From assembly GCF_022865125.1 (NCBI RefSeq), contig NZ_CP094828.1:1426001-1490000 (forward strand): a DNA stretch of 64,000 bases, given 5' to 3'. Shown one piece after another: positions 38,487-47,065 of the stretch. This stretch comes from Acuticoccus sp. I52.16.1 (lineage in GTDB: Bacteria > Pseudomonadota > Alphaproteobacteria > Rhizobiales > Amorphaceae). Made by a program: the position numbers and the translations under genes. Below the pieces are notes generated by a model, which saw nothing but the letters and a program-made list of their open reading frames with translations, was not told the DNA's origin and searched no databases. How positions within the stretch are numbered: position 1 is the first letter of the stretch; every line of letters starts with the position of its first letter.

Positions 38487-40514
38487 ATGCGGCTCGGCAC
38501 GCGAATCACACTCGTTGCGATGGTCCCCCTGATCGGGCTGACAACGCTCTGCGGCTGGATCCTCAGCGAACAGAGCCGCAAGTGGAGCAGTGCGATCGAC
38601 GCCGAGATCCGCCTCGAAAGTGCGCCGATCTTCAGCGTCCTCGCCCACGAGTTGCAGAAGGAACGCGGTCTCTCCGCCGGTTTCATCGGTGCCGGCGGCG
38701 GTGAGTTCAGCCCACTCGTCAAGGAGCAGTGGCGCCAGACCGACGCGGCGCAGGCGGCCCTCGTCGCCGCTCTCGACGACAGCGCTCTCATCGGCGCGAT
38801 GGCCGAGCAGGCGAACACCGCCGTCGCCGCCCTCGCCGCCCTCCCCCGCATGCGCGACCAGGTGACCACCCTCTCGACGACCATCGCCGACATGTCCGCC
38901 GCCTACACCGCGACGATCAACGAGTTGCTCACCACGGCCAGCATGGTCGCCTACGGGGTGGACGACCTCGAGACCAGCCGCAGCGCGTACTTCTACGTCG
39001 CGATCATGCGCGCCAAGGAGCAGGCCGGGCTGGAGCGTGCGGCGGGCGCCGCGGGCTTCGGCAAGGGATACTTCCCCGCCCCGATCTACCGGCGCTTCGT
39101 CCAGCTCGGCGCCGAGCAGGCCGCCATCTTCAACTTCGCCCTCACCCAGGGCACCGCTGCGCAGGGGCAGATCCTGTCCGAAGCACTCGACAGCCCGGTC
39201 TCCGCGCGGGTGGAGGCGCTGCGCGAGATCGCCAACGACAGCATCACCACCGGCAGTCTGGACGGCGTCACCGGCCCCCAATGGTTCGCCGCCTCCACCG
39301 AGCGGATCGACCTCTTGAAGACGGTCGAGAACCGCGCCGCCGAATCGTTGATCCAGCACGCCATGGCCCACACCGCCGCGGTGCGCACCGAGTTCATTCT
39401 GGTCGCCGCCGGCAACGCGGTGATGGCGATCATCTGCATCCTGATCTCGATCATCAACGTGCGCCGCCTGAAGCGGCCGATCGCCCGGATCGTGTCGCAC
39501 ATCGGTCAGGTCAGCGAGGGCATCACCGACCTGACGATCGAGGAGGCCGACCGGACCGACGAGATCGGCGACATCGGCCGGGCGCTGGAACTGATGCGTC
39601 AGAGCGAGGTGGAGCGTAAAGACCTGGTCGCCAAGGAGCACGCCCGCCACCTCGAGGACGAAGCCCGCGCGCATCGGGTGGAGGAGACCATCAACGAGTT
39701 CCAGAGCCGCGCCCAGCGCACCCTCGCCGACCTCGACGACATGAGCCACGCGCTGGCCTCGGTGGCCGAGAACCTCGCCAACACCGCCGACCATACGGCC
39801 CGCGATTCCACCGAGGCGAAGACCTCCTCCGACTCGGCCGCCCGCGCCGTGCAGGGCGTCGCCGCGGCGATCGAACAGCTCTACAGCTCGTTCGACGAGA
39901 TCTCATCCAAGGTCGGCGCCTCGCAGAAGGCGACCGACGAGGCCGCCAGCGTCGTCCACGACACGTCCTCGCGCGTGACCGGGCTCGCCAGCGCCGCGGA
40001 GGCGATCAACAACGTCGCCACGATGATCGCCGACATCGCCGAGCAGACCAACCTCTTGGCGCTGAACGCGACCATCGAGGCGGAACGGGCGGGGCCGGCG
40101 GGCCGCGGCTTCGCCGTCGTCGCCCACGAGGTGAAGGCACTCGCCAACCAGACCGCCGCCGCCACCAACGAGATCGCCAAGCAGATCGACGACATTCAGA
40201 AGGAGACCAAGACCGCCATCCAGGGCATCGACGACATTCTGTCGCGCTTCGACTCGCTGCGCTCGGCCGCGCTGGGGATCTCGTCGGTGATGGCGCAGCA
40301 GAGCGCCGCGACGCGCGACATCGGCGCCGGCGTGAAGGCGGCGTCGACGGGATCGTCCACCGCCTCGGACTCGGTGCGCGGGGTGGTCTGCGCCGCGGAG
40401 AAGACTTCCGCCGACGCGCACGACGTGCAACATACCGCCACCCGCATGAGCGACGTGACGAGCCAGCTGCGGACCGTATTCTCGCAGTTCCTCACCGAGG
40501 TGCGCGCCGCCTGA
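38487..40514 (+). CDS. Methyl-accepting chemotaxis protein with NIT sensor domain
   Basis: This 675-residue chemoreceptor has a membrane helix at about 8-28. A periplasmic NIT domain follows, recognised by [19 protein letters not shown], a nitrate/nitrite-sensing type. The second helix is at about 305-325 ([19 protein letters not shown]) and a HAMP domain follows. The C-terminal signalling hairpin (about 440-675) has its tip around [18 protein letters not shown] near 517-535. I start at ATG 38487, after GGTGAG. No other chemotaxis genes are nearby. Confidence 0.9.
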   Translation: MRLGTRITLVAMVPLIGLTTLCGWILSEQSRKWSSAIDAEIRLESAPIFSVLAHELQKERGLSAGFIGAGGGEFSPLVKEQWRQTDAAQAALVAALDDSALIGAMAEQANTAVAALAALPRMRDQVTTLSTTIADMSAAYTATINELLTTASMVAYGVDDLETSRSAYFYVAIMRAKEQAGLERAAGAAGFGKGYFPAPIYRRFVQLGAEQAAIFNFALTQGTAAQGQILSEALDSPVSARVEALREIANDSITTGSLDGVTGPQWFAASTERIDLLKTVENRAAESLIQHAMAHTAAVRTEFILVAAGNAVMAIICILISIINVRRLKRPIARIVSHIGQVSEGITDLTIEEADRTDEIGDIGRALELMRQSEVERKDLVAKEHARHLEDEARAHRVEETINEFQSRAQRTLADLDDMSHALASVAENLANTADHTARDSTEAKTSSDSAARAVQGVAAAIEQLYSSFDEISSKVGASQKATDEAASVVHDTSSRVTGLASAAEAINNVATMIADIAEQTNLLALNATIEAERAGPAGRGFAVVAHEVKALANQTAAATNEIAKQIDDIQKETKTAIQGIDDILSRFDSLRSAALGISSVMAQQSAATRDIGAGVKAASTGSSTASDSVRGVVCAAEKTSADAHDVQHTATRMSDVTSQLRTVFSQFLTEVRAA

Positions 40515-40532
40515 CGCGCGCCCCCGGCCCGT

Positions 40533-41663
40533 TCACACGACCCGTCGCCCCTCGCGCCACACCCCGCGTACCACCGGCACTTCGCCGGGCGCGCGGCGCC
40601 GCACGCGGACCATGTCGGCCCGCAAACCCTCCCGGAGGCGGCCGCGGTCGGCCATCTCCAGCGCGAGGGCGGGATTGGCGGTCACAGTCGCCATCGCCGC
40701 CGGCAGCGTCCACCCTTCCCGGTCGGACAGCACGAACACCGCCTGCAGCATCGAGAACGGCACATAGTCGGACGACAGGATGTCCAGCATGCCCATGTCC
40801 GCCAGTTCGCCGGCCGACACGTTGCCCGAATGCGAGCCGCCGCGGACCATGTTCGGACCACCCATCAGGATCTGCATGTCCGCCTCGCGCGAGGCGGCGG
40901 CGGCCTCCACCGTGGTCGGGAACTCCGCCAGCGTGACCCCGTCGCGGATCGCCTCCTCGACGTGTGCCAGCGTCGCGTCGTCGTGGCTGGCGATAATCAC
41001 CCCGCGCGACTTCGCCCGGTCCGCCAACGCCCGTCGGTTGCGGTCCGACCATATGGCCGCCCGCGCACGCCGCTCGGCCTGGAAGACCTCGAACTCGGCG
41101 TCGTTCATCCCGCTCTTGCCCTGGAAATAGACCTTGTAGGCCTCCAGCGAGCGGAACTGGCGCTGCCCCGGCGTGTGGTCCATCAACGAGATCAGCCGCA
41201 CCTTGGCGACGTCGTCGAACAACTCGAACCCGTCGACCGCCATCTCGTCCGACACCTCGCAGCGCAGGTGGAAATGGTGCTCGGCGCGCAACCGCCCCTC
41301 CTCCTCCGCCGCGACGATCGCGTCGGCGAACTCACGCGAGTCCTGCGACGTGATGTTGGCGTCCGCGTCGAGCCCCACGCGCAGCGCGTCGAGTACGGTG
41401 GTGATGCCGGACGCGGCGATCTGCGCGTCGTGCGCCTGGATCGCCGCCGTCATGTTCCAGCGCACCTTCGGGCGCGGGGCGATGTGGGTCTCCAGGTGGT
41501 CGGTGTGCAGCTCGATCAGGCCGGGGACGATGACATCGCCCTCGCAGTCCTCGCCGCGCGCATGGCCCTCGCCGATCGCGGCGATGCGTCCGTCCTCCAT
41601 CACGATGTGGCCGCGGATCACCTCGTCCGGCAGCACCAGGGTCGCGTTCGTCAATGTCGTCAA
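40533..41663 (-). CDS. phnM: Ribose methylphosphonate triphosphate diphosphatase PhnM
   Basis: This 376-residue amidohydrolase-fold enzyme removes pyrophosphate from alpha-D-ribose 1-methylphosphonate 5-triphosphate in the C-P lyase pathway. Signatures are GLIELHTDHLETHIAPRPKV (metal His residues), LISLMDHTPGQRQF, IASHDDATL and GGPNMVRGGSHSGNVSA. It overlaps the DUF1045 gene by four bases (ATGA) and is the last gene of that pair. Its 3' end converges with the chemoreceptor. Confidence 0.96.
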   Translation of the reverse strand: MTTLTNATLVLPDEVIRGHIVMEDGRIAAIGEGHARGEDCEGDVIVPGLIELHTDHLETHIAPRPKVRWNMTAAIQAHDAQIAASGITTVLDALRVGLDADANITSQDSREFADAIVAAEEEGRLRAEHHFHLRCEVSDEMAVDGFELFDDVAKVRLISLMDHTPGQRQFRSLEAYKVYFQGKSGMNDAEFEVFQAERRARAAIWSDRNRRALADRAKSRGVIIASHDDATLAHVEEAIRDGVTLAEFPTTVEAAAASREADMQILMGGPNMVRGGSHSGNVSAGELADMGMLDILSSDYVPFSMLQAVFVLSDREGWTLPAAMATVTANPALALEMADRGRLREGLRADMVRVRRRAPGEVPVVRGVWREGRRVV

Positions 41664-42337
41664 TGGGCTGGGTCCGGCTTGTCGTCGTCGACGGCATCCT
41701 GCGTCGCGATCACGGTAAAGGGTCGCCCAGGCTCGTCCTCGCGGTAGACGGCGTGGATCAGCGGATGCGGCGCTCCGTCGAGCGGGCCGAAATGCGCGCG
41801 CGCCGCGGCGGTGACCTCGGTCAGGCCGCCCGCGTCGAGCGGGCCCGACAGGGTCATGTGGAAGACGTAGCGGTCCATCACGTAGGGGTAGCCCCAGCGG
41901 TTGAGAAGCTCCAATTCGCGCCCGTCGAGCCGGTCCACCTGCCGCCGCGCGCGTTCCGCGTCCGACAGTGGAGCGCGCATCCGGTCGAACGCCTCCATCG
42001 TCGCCCGCGCCGCCTTGTCGATCGCACGGTCGGCGGAGCGGAAGGCCAGGAAGCGCGACAGCGGCGCGATGGAGAGCACCGGTCGCAGAGGCGGGCGCGC
42101 CGCCGCGAACTGCGCAAAATGCCTCAGCAGATCCCGCTCGGTGGTCCCGTGCGCCAGGCGGAAGGGGGCGCGCAAGGTCGCATGGAACCCATAGCGCGCC
42201 GGCACCTCGGGCAGGGCCACGGCGGGCGCGGCGGCGACGGTCTCACCGGGGCGAAACGGGGAACGACCGAGCCACGCGGCGGCGGCTTCGGCCAACGGCG
42301 ACCCTCGCGGTGGGGTCAGGTACACGGCGTAACGCAT
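41660..42337 (-). CDS. DUF1045 phosphonate-operon protein (2H phosphoesterase-like)
   Basis: This 225-residue protein belongs to the DUF1045 family, found in alphaproteobacterial C-P lyase operons. The two HxT motifs of the 2H phosphoesterase fold are visible: YGFHATLRAPF and YVFHMTLSGPL. I start at MRYAVYLTPP (42337). It precedes phnM with a four-base overlap. The 2H fold suggests a nucleotide or cyclic phosphate hydrolase working on ribose-phosphate intermediates; the exact reaction is not established. Confidence 0.92.
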   Translation of the reverse strand: MRYAVYLTPPRGSPLAEAAAAWLGRSPFRPGETVAAAPAVALPEVPARYGFHATLRAPFRLAHGTTERDLLRHFAQFAAARPPLRPVLSIAPLSRFLAFRSADRAIDKAARATMEAFDRMRAPLSDAERARRQVDRLDGRELELLNRWGYPYVMDRYVFHMTLSGPLDAGGLTEVTAAARAHFGPLDGAPHPLIHAVYREDEPGRPFTVIATQDAVDDDKPDPAH

Positions 42338-42452
42338 CGGTCCTTCAGCTTCCGGGGACGAACTATACCCAGGGGTCGGTCGTTTATCGTCAGATGTGCG
42401 TGGCATGAGCCGGAGCGACCGATGCTAGGAATGGACCACCCATATGGTCATC

Positions 42453-42468
42453 TCACACAAGAATGTGA
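42453..42468. repeat. Inverted repeat TCACA-N6-TGTGA
   Basis: TCACA and TGTGA flank CAAGAA in the gap between the DUF1045-phnM pair and the divergent rhodopsin-like gene. The arm order is the reverse of a CRP site (TGTGA-N6-TCACA). It may be an operator of an unknown regulator or part of the neighbouring Pho-box-like sequence. Confidence 0.35.
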
Positions 42469-42482
42469 CACTTCGTCGACAC
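42465..42482 (-). promoter_or_regulatory. Weak candidate Pho box upstream of DUF1045-phnM
   Basis: On the minus strand GTGTCGA, four bases, GTGTCAC form direct repeats with 11-base spacing, 128 bases before the DUF1045 start. The second half is close to CTGTCAC, the first is poor; I count 11 of 18 consensus matches. It faces the DUF1045-phnM pair, not the rhodopsin-like gene. Confidence 0.3.
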
Positions 42483-42537
42483 CACTTCGTGTGCCAGCAT
42501 TGCAACCCCGCCCTGCAGCTGTGACGCGAGGTCCACG

Positions 42538-43629
42538 ATGAGCACCACCATAGACTGGATCGCCGCCGCATGCCTCGGCCTGGGGGCGGCCGCGATCCTC
42601 GCTCTGGGCGGCTTTCAGACGCGGCGCCAGGCGACCCGCACCGGCCTGCACGCCCTCGTCTGCGCCATCGCGGCGATCCTCTACGTCGTGCTCGCCACCG
42701 GCGGCCGCTTCCTGGCGCTGGGGCCGCTGGAGATCGAGACGCATCACCTCGTCTGGCTCCTCGCCACGCCGCTCCTGTTGGCGGCGCTGATGGTCACTGC
42801 CGCGCCCGTCGGCCATACGCTGCTGCCGATGGCGCTGACGGTCCTCTTCGTCGACGCCGTGATGGTGCTCGCACGCGCCGTTGCCGCGGTGCAATATGGC
42901 GGTGCGGTGTGGATCTGGTTCCTGGTCTCGCTGGCCGCGATGGGGCTCCTCTACGCGCTGCTGTGGCGGCCGATCCGCGAGGCGGCGCATGCCGGCCACC
43001 CCGTCCGGGCCGACCTCTACGAGCGCCACGCCACGGTGCTGATGGCGCTGTGGGGCCTGTGGCCGGTGATCTTCTTCCTCGGCCCCGACTTCCAGGGCGT
43101 CATCGGGCACCCGTGGCAGCAGGCACTCTACGGCGTTGTCGACGTCGCCGCGTTCGCGGGCTTCGGCCTGCTGGTGGTGCTGGAGGACGAGCGGCTGATC
43201 CCGGTCGAAGACGAAGAGGACGAGGCGACGCTGCACCCCACGCTCCTGCGGCCCGCCCGGCCGGCGCCGGTGCTCCACACGACGCCCGCCACGGGGCGCG
43301 CCCTGGCGCGGGAGCGGCTGCTCGAGAATTTCTACCGCGGCGGCGAGGCAGCCCGGCTGGCCGCCGTGCGGGGGCGCACCGGCTCCAAGCGCGCACTCGA
43401 GGCGGCGGGCCCGATGGTGAGCCGCGCCATGGGCGCCCGCGAGCCGGCGCCGCCGACGGAGCTGCCCCTGCGCCGCCGCAAGCCGGGCCTGGTGACCAGC
43501 CTGCGCGTCGGCGTCACCACCACGCCCTTCGGCCAGTTGACGCGCGACGACGCGGTCCCGGTGGCGCTCGTCGCCGGCACCCTCTTCGTCATCGCCAACG
43601 CCTCGAAGATCGCCGGCAAGCGGCGCTAG
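42538..43629 (+). CDS. Bacteriorhodopsin-fold membrane protein lacking the retinal lysine
   Basis: This 363-residue protein has seven hydrophobic helices in residues 1-220. Helix C reads HHLVWLLATPLLLAAL (69-84), like the RYADWLFTTPLLLLDL of bacteriorhodopsin. Helix E has WFLVSLAAMGLLY (127-139), helix F WGLWPVIFFLG (172-182), helix G VVDVAAFAGFG (200-210). Against bacteriorhodopsin, Trp86, Pro91, Trp137, Trp182, Pro186 and Asp212 are kept, but Lys216 becomes Phe206, Asp85 Val72, Asp96 Ala83 and Arg82 His69. It therefore cannot form a retinal Schiff base at the usual site or pump protons in the usual way. A 140-residue acidic then basic tail ends in one more hydrophobic segment (340-354). The ATG follows GCGAGGTCCACG. 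It is divergent from DUF1045-phnM inside the phosphonate locus. Role unknown. Confidence 0.8.
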   Translation: MSTTIDWIAAACLGLGAAAILALGGFQTRRQATRTGLHALVCAIAAILYVVLATGGRFLALGPLEIETHHLVWLLATPLLLAALMVTAAPVGHTLLPMALTVLFVDAVMVLARAVAAVQYGGAVWIWFLVSLAAMGLLYALLWRPIREAAHAGHPVRADLYERHATVLMALWGLWPVIFFLGPDFQGVIGHPWQQALYGVVDVAAFAGFGLLVVLEDERLIPVEDEEDEATLHPTLLRPARPAPVLHTTPATGRALARERLLENFYRGGEAARLAAVRGRTGSKRALEAAGPMVSRAMGAREPAPPTELPLRRRKPGLVTSLRVGVTTTPFGQLTRDDAVPVALVAGTLFVIANASKIAGKRR

Positions 43630-43636
43630 CTCCGCC

Positions 43637-44248
43637 TCACGTCTCGTACTTCTCGAGGAAGGCCTCGACGGGGAGCGTCTGGAAATCCGGCAGGGCGGCG
43701 CGCAGGCGCTCGTGGCTCCAGTCCCACCACGCGAGCGCCATCAGCCGCTCGCCGACGCGCTGCGCGAACCGCGGCCGCAGCGGGCGCGCCGGCACCCCGG
43801 TCACCACCCAGTAGGGCGCGACGTCCCGCGTCACCACCGCCCCGGCGCCGACCACCGCGCCGTCGCCGATGGTCACGCCCGGCATCACCGTCGCGCCATG
43901 GCCGATCCACGCGTCGTTGCCGACGGTGACCGCGTCGGCACGGCGCCAGGCGAAGATCCCCGCGTCGTGCGCCGCGTCCTCGAAGTAGTCGCCCGCGCGG
44001 TAGGTGAAGTGGTGCGCGGCCGCCCGCTCGATCGGGTGGTTCGACGGGTTGAGAGGCACGTGCGCGGCGATGGAGGCGAACTTCGCCACGGTGGTGAACA
44101 GCACCTGCCCGTACTCGGTGATGTAGCTGTAGTCGCCGAGCGACGAGGCACTCAGCGAGGTGTGCGCGCCGACTTCGGTCCACCGGCCGAGCGGCGTGTC
44201 GATGACGCTGGCGGTGGGGTGGACGGTCGGCGCCGGTGAGAGCTTCAT
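43637..44248 (-). CDS. Phosphonate-operon hexapeptide acetyltransferase
   Basis: This 203-residue left-handed beta-helix acyltransferase shows hexapeptide repeats VTVGNDAWIGHGATVMPGV and IGDGAVVGAGAVVTRDV. The segment IAAHVPLNPSNHPIERAAAH is typical of the xenobiotic acetyltransferase branch. The family recurs next to phnL in C-P lyase operons of alphaproteobacteria. Its start overlaps the phnL stop (ATGA), so it is the third gene of phnK-phnL-acetyltransferase. It may acetylate aminoalkylphosphonates before cleavage, as PhnO does; this is inference. Confidence 0.9.
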   Translation of the reverse strand: MKLSPAPTVHPTASVIDTPLGRWTEVGAHTSLSASSLGDYSYITEYGQVLFTTVAKFASIAAHVPLNPSNHPIERAAAHHFTYRAGDYFEDAAHDAGIFAWRRADAVTVGNDAWIGHGATVMPGVTIGDGAVVGAGAVVTRDVAPYWVVTGVPARPLRPRFAQRVGERLMALAWWDWSHERLRAALPDFQTLPVEAFLEKYET

Positions 44249-44937
44249 GCCGCTTCCCGCGGCGCGAACCGCGTCACATCGACGACGCGCTCGCACACCG
44301 CGTCGCGCACCTCGGGGTCGTGGAAGATGCCCAGGACCGCGGTGCCCGCGGCCTTCTTATCGCCGATCAGCCGGACGACGACGTCGCGGTTGGCGTGATC
44401 GAGGCTGGCGGTCGGCTCGTCGACCAGCAGCAGGGGCGTCTTGCGGATGAAGCCGGCGGCGATGTTGACCCGCTGCTTCTCGCCGCCGGAGAACGTCGCC
44501 GGCGGCAGGTCCCACAGGCGCTCCGGCAGGTTGAGGCGCGCCAGCAGCACGGCGGCTTCCTCGCGCGCCGTCTCGCCGCCGCCGCCGGCCGCGGCCACGA
44601 GGTCGATCGCCGCCACCCGCGGAATGGCGCGCAGAAACTGCGTCACGTCGGCGATGGTCTCCCGCCGCACCGCGCCCATGTCGCGCGCGGAGAGCCGCGT
44701 GGTATCCACCAACACGCCGCGGTGGCGCACCCGGACTGCACCGGCATTGGCCGCGTAGGTGCCGGCGACGATCTTCAAAACCGAGCTCTTTCCCGCGCCC
44801 GACGGTCCGCCCAGCACCACACACTCCCCGGCCGCCACCTGGAAGGAGACCCCCTCGACGACCGGCAGCCGTACCCCGTCGCGCAGGTGCATGGTGAATG
44901 TCTTGGCGAGGTCTTCGACCTCGAGGATGGTCGTCAT
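44245..44937 (-). CDS. phnL: C-P lyase ABC-type protein PhnL
   Basis: This 230-residue ATPase-like protein belongs to the C-P lyase system but is not a membrane transporter subunit. Walker A is LGGPSGAGKSSVLK, signature FSGGEKQRVNIA, Walker B LLLVDEPTASLD. The TRLSARDMGAVRRETIADVTQ segment and the RAIPRVAAIDLV stretch match PhnL. It overlaps the acetyltransferase gene by four bases. phnK lies 43 bases upstream. Confidence 0.95.
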   Translation of the reverse strand: MTTILEVEDLAKTFTMHLRDGVRLPVVEGVSFQVAAGECVVLGGPSGAGKSSVLKIVAGTYAANAGAVRVRHRGVLVDTTRLSARDMGAVRRETIADVTQFLRAIPRVAAIDLVAAAGGGGETAREEAAVLLARLNLPERLWDLPPATFSGGEKQRVNIAAGFIRKTPLLLVDEPTASLDHANRDVVVRLIGDKKAAGTAVLGIFHDPEVRDAVCERVVDVTRFAPREAA

Positions 44938-44980
44938 CGGGGCGGTTCCTTGCGCGCAGGCACGGGTCGGACGGCTGCCG

Positions 44981-45805
44981 TCAGACGGCCAGGATCGAGG
45001 AGACGAGGAGCTGCGTATAGGGGTGGTGCGGGTCTTCCAGCACCCGCTCGGTGAGCCCCTCCTCCACCACGTGCCCCCCCTTCATCACCATCATCCGGTC
45101 GGCCAGCAGCCGGGCGACGGCGAGGTCGTGCGTCACCAGGATGGCCGAGAGGCCGAGGTCGGCGACCAGACGGCGCATCACGTCGAGAACGCGCGCCTGG
45201 ACCGAGACGTCGAGCCCGCCGGTCGGCTCGTCGAGGAAGACGAGGCGGGGGTGGGTGACGAGGTTGCGCGCGATCTGCAACCGCTGGCGCATGCCGCCGG
45301 AAAAGGTCCGCGGGGCATCGTCGATCCGGTCGGCCGGGATCTCGACTCGTTCCAGCCAGTCGGCGGCGGTCTGGCGGATGTCGCCGTAGTGCCGGCCGCC
45401 GACGGCCATCAGCCGCTCGCCCACGTTGCCGCCGGCCGAGACCGCCATGCGCAGCCCGTCCGCCGGGTTCTGGTGGACGAAGCCCCAGTCGGTGCGGGCC
45501 AGGAAGCGCCGCTCGGCCTCGCTCAACGTGTCGAGGTCGCACACGCGGCCGTCGCGCATCCGGTAGGTCACGGCCCCGCTGGTGCGCGGGACGCGGTGGG
45601 AGACGGTGTTCAACAGCGTGGTCTTGCCGGACCCCGATTCGCCCACGATCGCCAGAACCTCTCCCGGCCACAGCGAAAACGAGACGTCGGCGCAGCCGAT
45701 GCGCGCACCGTAGGTCTTGGTCAGACGCTGCACGGTGAGGAGCGGCGGGTCGCCGGCGGGGGCGGTCGGGGGCGCGGTCTCGTCGGCCGCCGGGTGGGAG
45801 CGCAT
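44981..45805 (-). CDS. phnK: C-P lyase ABC-type protein PhnK
   Basis: This 274-residue ATPase binds the PhnGHIJ core complex. It has Walker A VGESGSGKTTLLNTV, a VHQNPADGLRM Q-loop, signature FSGGMRQRLQIARNL and Walker B LVFLDEPTGGLDVSVQ. The tail HHPYTQLLVSSIL resembles dipeptide-type ATPases, as usual for PhnK. The first 20 residues are an Ala/Pro-rich leader. It has a Pho-box-like repeat about 200 bases upstream and is separated from phnJ by two unrelated genes, so this part of the pathway seems to have its own promoter. Confidence 0.95.
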   Translation of the reverse strand: MRSHPAADETAPPTAPAGDPPLLTVQRLTKTYGARIGCADVSFSLWPGEVLAIVGESGSGKTTLLNTVSHRVPRTSGAVTYRMRDGRVCDLDTLSEAERRFLARTDWGFVHQNPADGLRMAVSAGGNVGERLMAVGGRHYGDIRQTAADWLERVEIPADRIDDAPRTFSGGMRQRLQIARNLVTHPRLVFLDEPTGGLDVSVQARVLDVMRRLVADLGLSAILVTHDLAVARLLADRMMVMKGGHVVEEGLTERVLEDPHHPYTQLLVSSILAV

Positions 45806-46154
45806 CGCGTTGTCCTTGCGTGGCGGCGGTGGGGCCGCGCCGATCGATGGCGACGTGCGCGCGGCCCGGCGAGGCCGTCGCGGGTGCGCCCGTCGTCGTG
45901 TGCCACCGCCTCACCGGTTCCCGAAGCGGCGCCGCGGGACGATAGCCGGCCGCGGCGCGGTTGGGGAGAGCGGCCGGGGGTGGCCCCGGTGCCAATGCCA
46001 ACTGGAGGTGACAGCACTGTGACGCTCCGCCCGCCGCCGGTCACGCGGGCTGTGGATGGCCGCGGCCGGCCCACAGCGGCGGGGGAGCCGGCAAGGCGAC
46101 GTTAACCATGTCCGTTCACCTCTTGGTCAGACGCACCGCAAGAGGGGACCCGAG
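45806..46154. other. 349-base gap between phnK and the lipoprotein gene
   Basis: The divergent genes phnK (minus) and lipoprotein (plus) share this region. No protein gene is supported; open frames here are GC shadows. It contains the Pho-box-like repeat at 46008-46025. The sequence before the lipoprotein gene has the AAGAGGGGACCCGAG ribosome site. Confidence 0.5.
46008..46025 (-). promoter_or_regulatory. Candidate Pho box upstream of phnK
   Basis: On the minus strand GCGTCAC, four bases, CTGTCAC form direct repeats with 11-base periodicity. The second half matches the Pho consensus fully; overall I count 12 of 18. It is about 200 bases before phnK and would give phosphate-responsive expression to phnKL and the acetyltransferase independent of the phnG promoter. 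Confidence 0.5.
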
Positions 46155-46538
46155 ATGTCGAAGCTGGGCGTGGCGCTGCTGATCGGCGCGGCACTTCTGC
46201 TGTCGGGCTGCATTTCGGGGGATTGGTCCGGCCTGGGGCTGACCGCCGCGTTCGACGACGAGACCTGCCGCTCGGACGGGGTGATCGACGTCTGCCAGGA
46301 CGGCGGCGACATTCGCGTGACCGACAACAGTCCCGGCGCGCGCACGCTCAGCGAGGCGGAGATCGCCGAGCGGACCTACGACCTCATCGATACCGCGGCG
46401 CTGCCCGTGGGCCGTGCGACGCCCGGCTTCTCGCTGGGCGCGACGGACCTCAGCGCCTGCTCGGTCGGGACCCAGATCGTCGACGGCAACACGGCGCTGC
46501 TGACCTGCCGGCTGACGATGGTGGTCAGTTTGGAGTGA
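46155..46538 (+). CDS. Hypothetical lipoprotein
   Basis: This 127-residue protein has a signal peptide ending in a lipobox (LLLSGC), so Cys19 is the likely lipidated residue. The mature part is acidic and polar with three further Cys, in DDETCRSDGVIDVCQD and TDLSACSVGTQ, with a fourth in LLTCRLTM near the end. These could form disulphides in the periplasm. I do not recognise the family. It lies on the opposite strand inside the phosphonate locus. Confidence 0.75.
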   Translation: MSKLGVALLIGAALLLSGCISGDWSGLGLTAAFDDETCRSDGVIDVCQDGGDIRVTDNSPGARTLSEAEIAERTYDLIDTAALPVGRATPGFSLGATDLSACSVGTQIVDGNTALLTCRLTMVVSLE

Positions 46539-46544
46539 GTCGAG

Positions 46545-46571
46545 CCGGCCCGGAGGGCACCGCCGGGCCGG
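46545..46571. terminator. Hairpin between convergent lipoprotein and secreted-protein genes
   Basis: CCGGCCCGG (46545-46553) pairs with CCGGGCCGG (46563-46571) around a 9-base loop. It lies in the 42-base space between the two convergent stops. No T-run is present, so it may act as a bidirectional, weakly intrinsic or factor-assisted terminator. Confidence 0.45.
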
Positions 46572-46580
46572 TGCGCCGGC

Positions 46581-46889
46581 TCAGCAGCCGGTCGGCCGCA
46601 GGCTGACGTAGTCTTCCTTCACGCGCTTGCGGGTCTCGATATAAAGCGGCGCGTCGCGGCCGACGACGTAGCGGTCGCCGCTGACGGAGATGGTCTTGCG
46701 CGAGCCGCGCAGCTTCACCCCCTTCGGATAGACGCGGTACTGGGCCGGATAGTAGGTGCCGACATAGCACTTCTGCGCGCCACGATCGTCCTGCTCGACG
46801 ACGTAGCTGTCCGTGTACTCCCCGGCCAGCACCGGGGAAGCGAGCGCGCCAATAGCGATGGAAAGTGCGGCAATACTGATCAGCTTCAT
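46581..46889 (-). CDS. Hypothetical small secreted protein
   Basis: This 102-residue protein has a signal peptide (MKLISIAALSIAIGALASPV with cleavage near LAGEY). The mature 80 residues are basic and Tyr/Val-rich, with a Cys in QKCYVGTYYPAQY and one at the last position, which may pair. The sequence looks beta-rich. Its promoter is visible (46939-46966). No family is recognised. It is on the same strand as phn genes but has its own promoter. Confidence 0.7.
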   Translation of the reverse strand: MKLISIAALSIAIGALASPVLAGEYTDSYVVEQDDRGAQKCYVGTYYPAQYRVYPKGVKLRGSRKTISVSGDRYVVGRDAPLYIETRKRVKEDYVSLRPTGC

Positions 46890-46938
46890 AAATGCTCCAA
46901 TGACTGATCGCGTTCGGACCCGACGCGCGACTGTAGAA

Positions 46939-46966
46939 ATTCAATAAAAATCTGGGGATTTGTCAA
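46939..46966 (-). promoter_or_regulatory. Sigma70-type promoter for the small secreted protein gene
   Basis: On the minus strand TTGACA (46961-46966) and TTGAAT (46939-46944) are separated by 16 bases. The -35 is perfect and the -10 matches four of six. Transcription would start near 46932, about 45 bases before the ATG at 46889. The local sequence is A/T-rich, unlike its surroundings. Confidence 0.5.
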
Positions 46967-47065
46967 CCGTACGTTTACCAATTCGCCGCGACGGCACTTG
47001 ACGTCCGTCGCAACTTCATCCGGCGGATTCTGCACGATGTTGCCGGAAATAGGACTTCGTCCGTC

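Noticed and set aside
42453-42468. A CRP/FNR site in the phnM-rhodopsin gap
   Set aside because: The arms are in the reverse orientation (TCACA-N6-TGTGA), which is not the CRP consensus.
42538-43629. A heliorhodopsin or an unrelated seven-helix transporter
   Set aside because: The order of Trp/Pro/Asp landmarks matches the bacteriorhodopsin type in helices C, E, F and G.
44934-46001. A 355-residue frame covering phnK and the gap
   Set aside because: It is off-frame to phnK and made of low-complexity Arg/Pro/Gly residues; it is a shadow.
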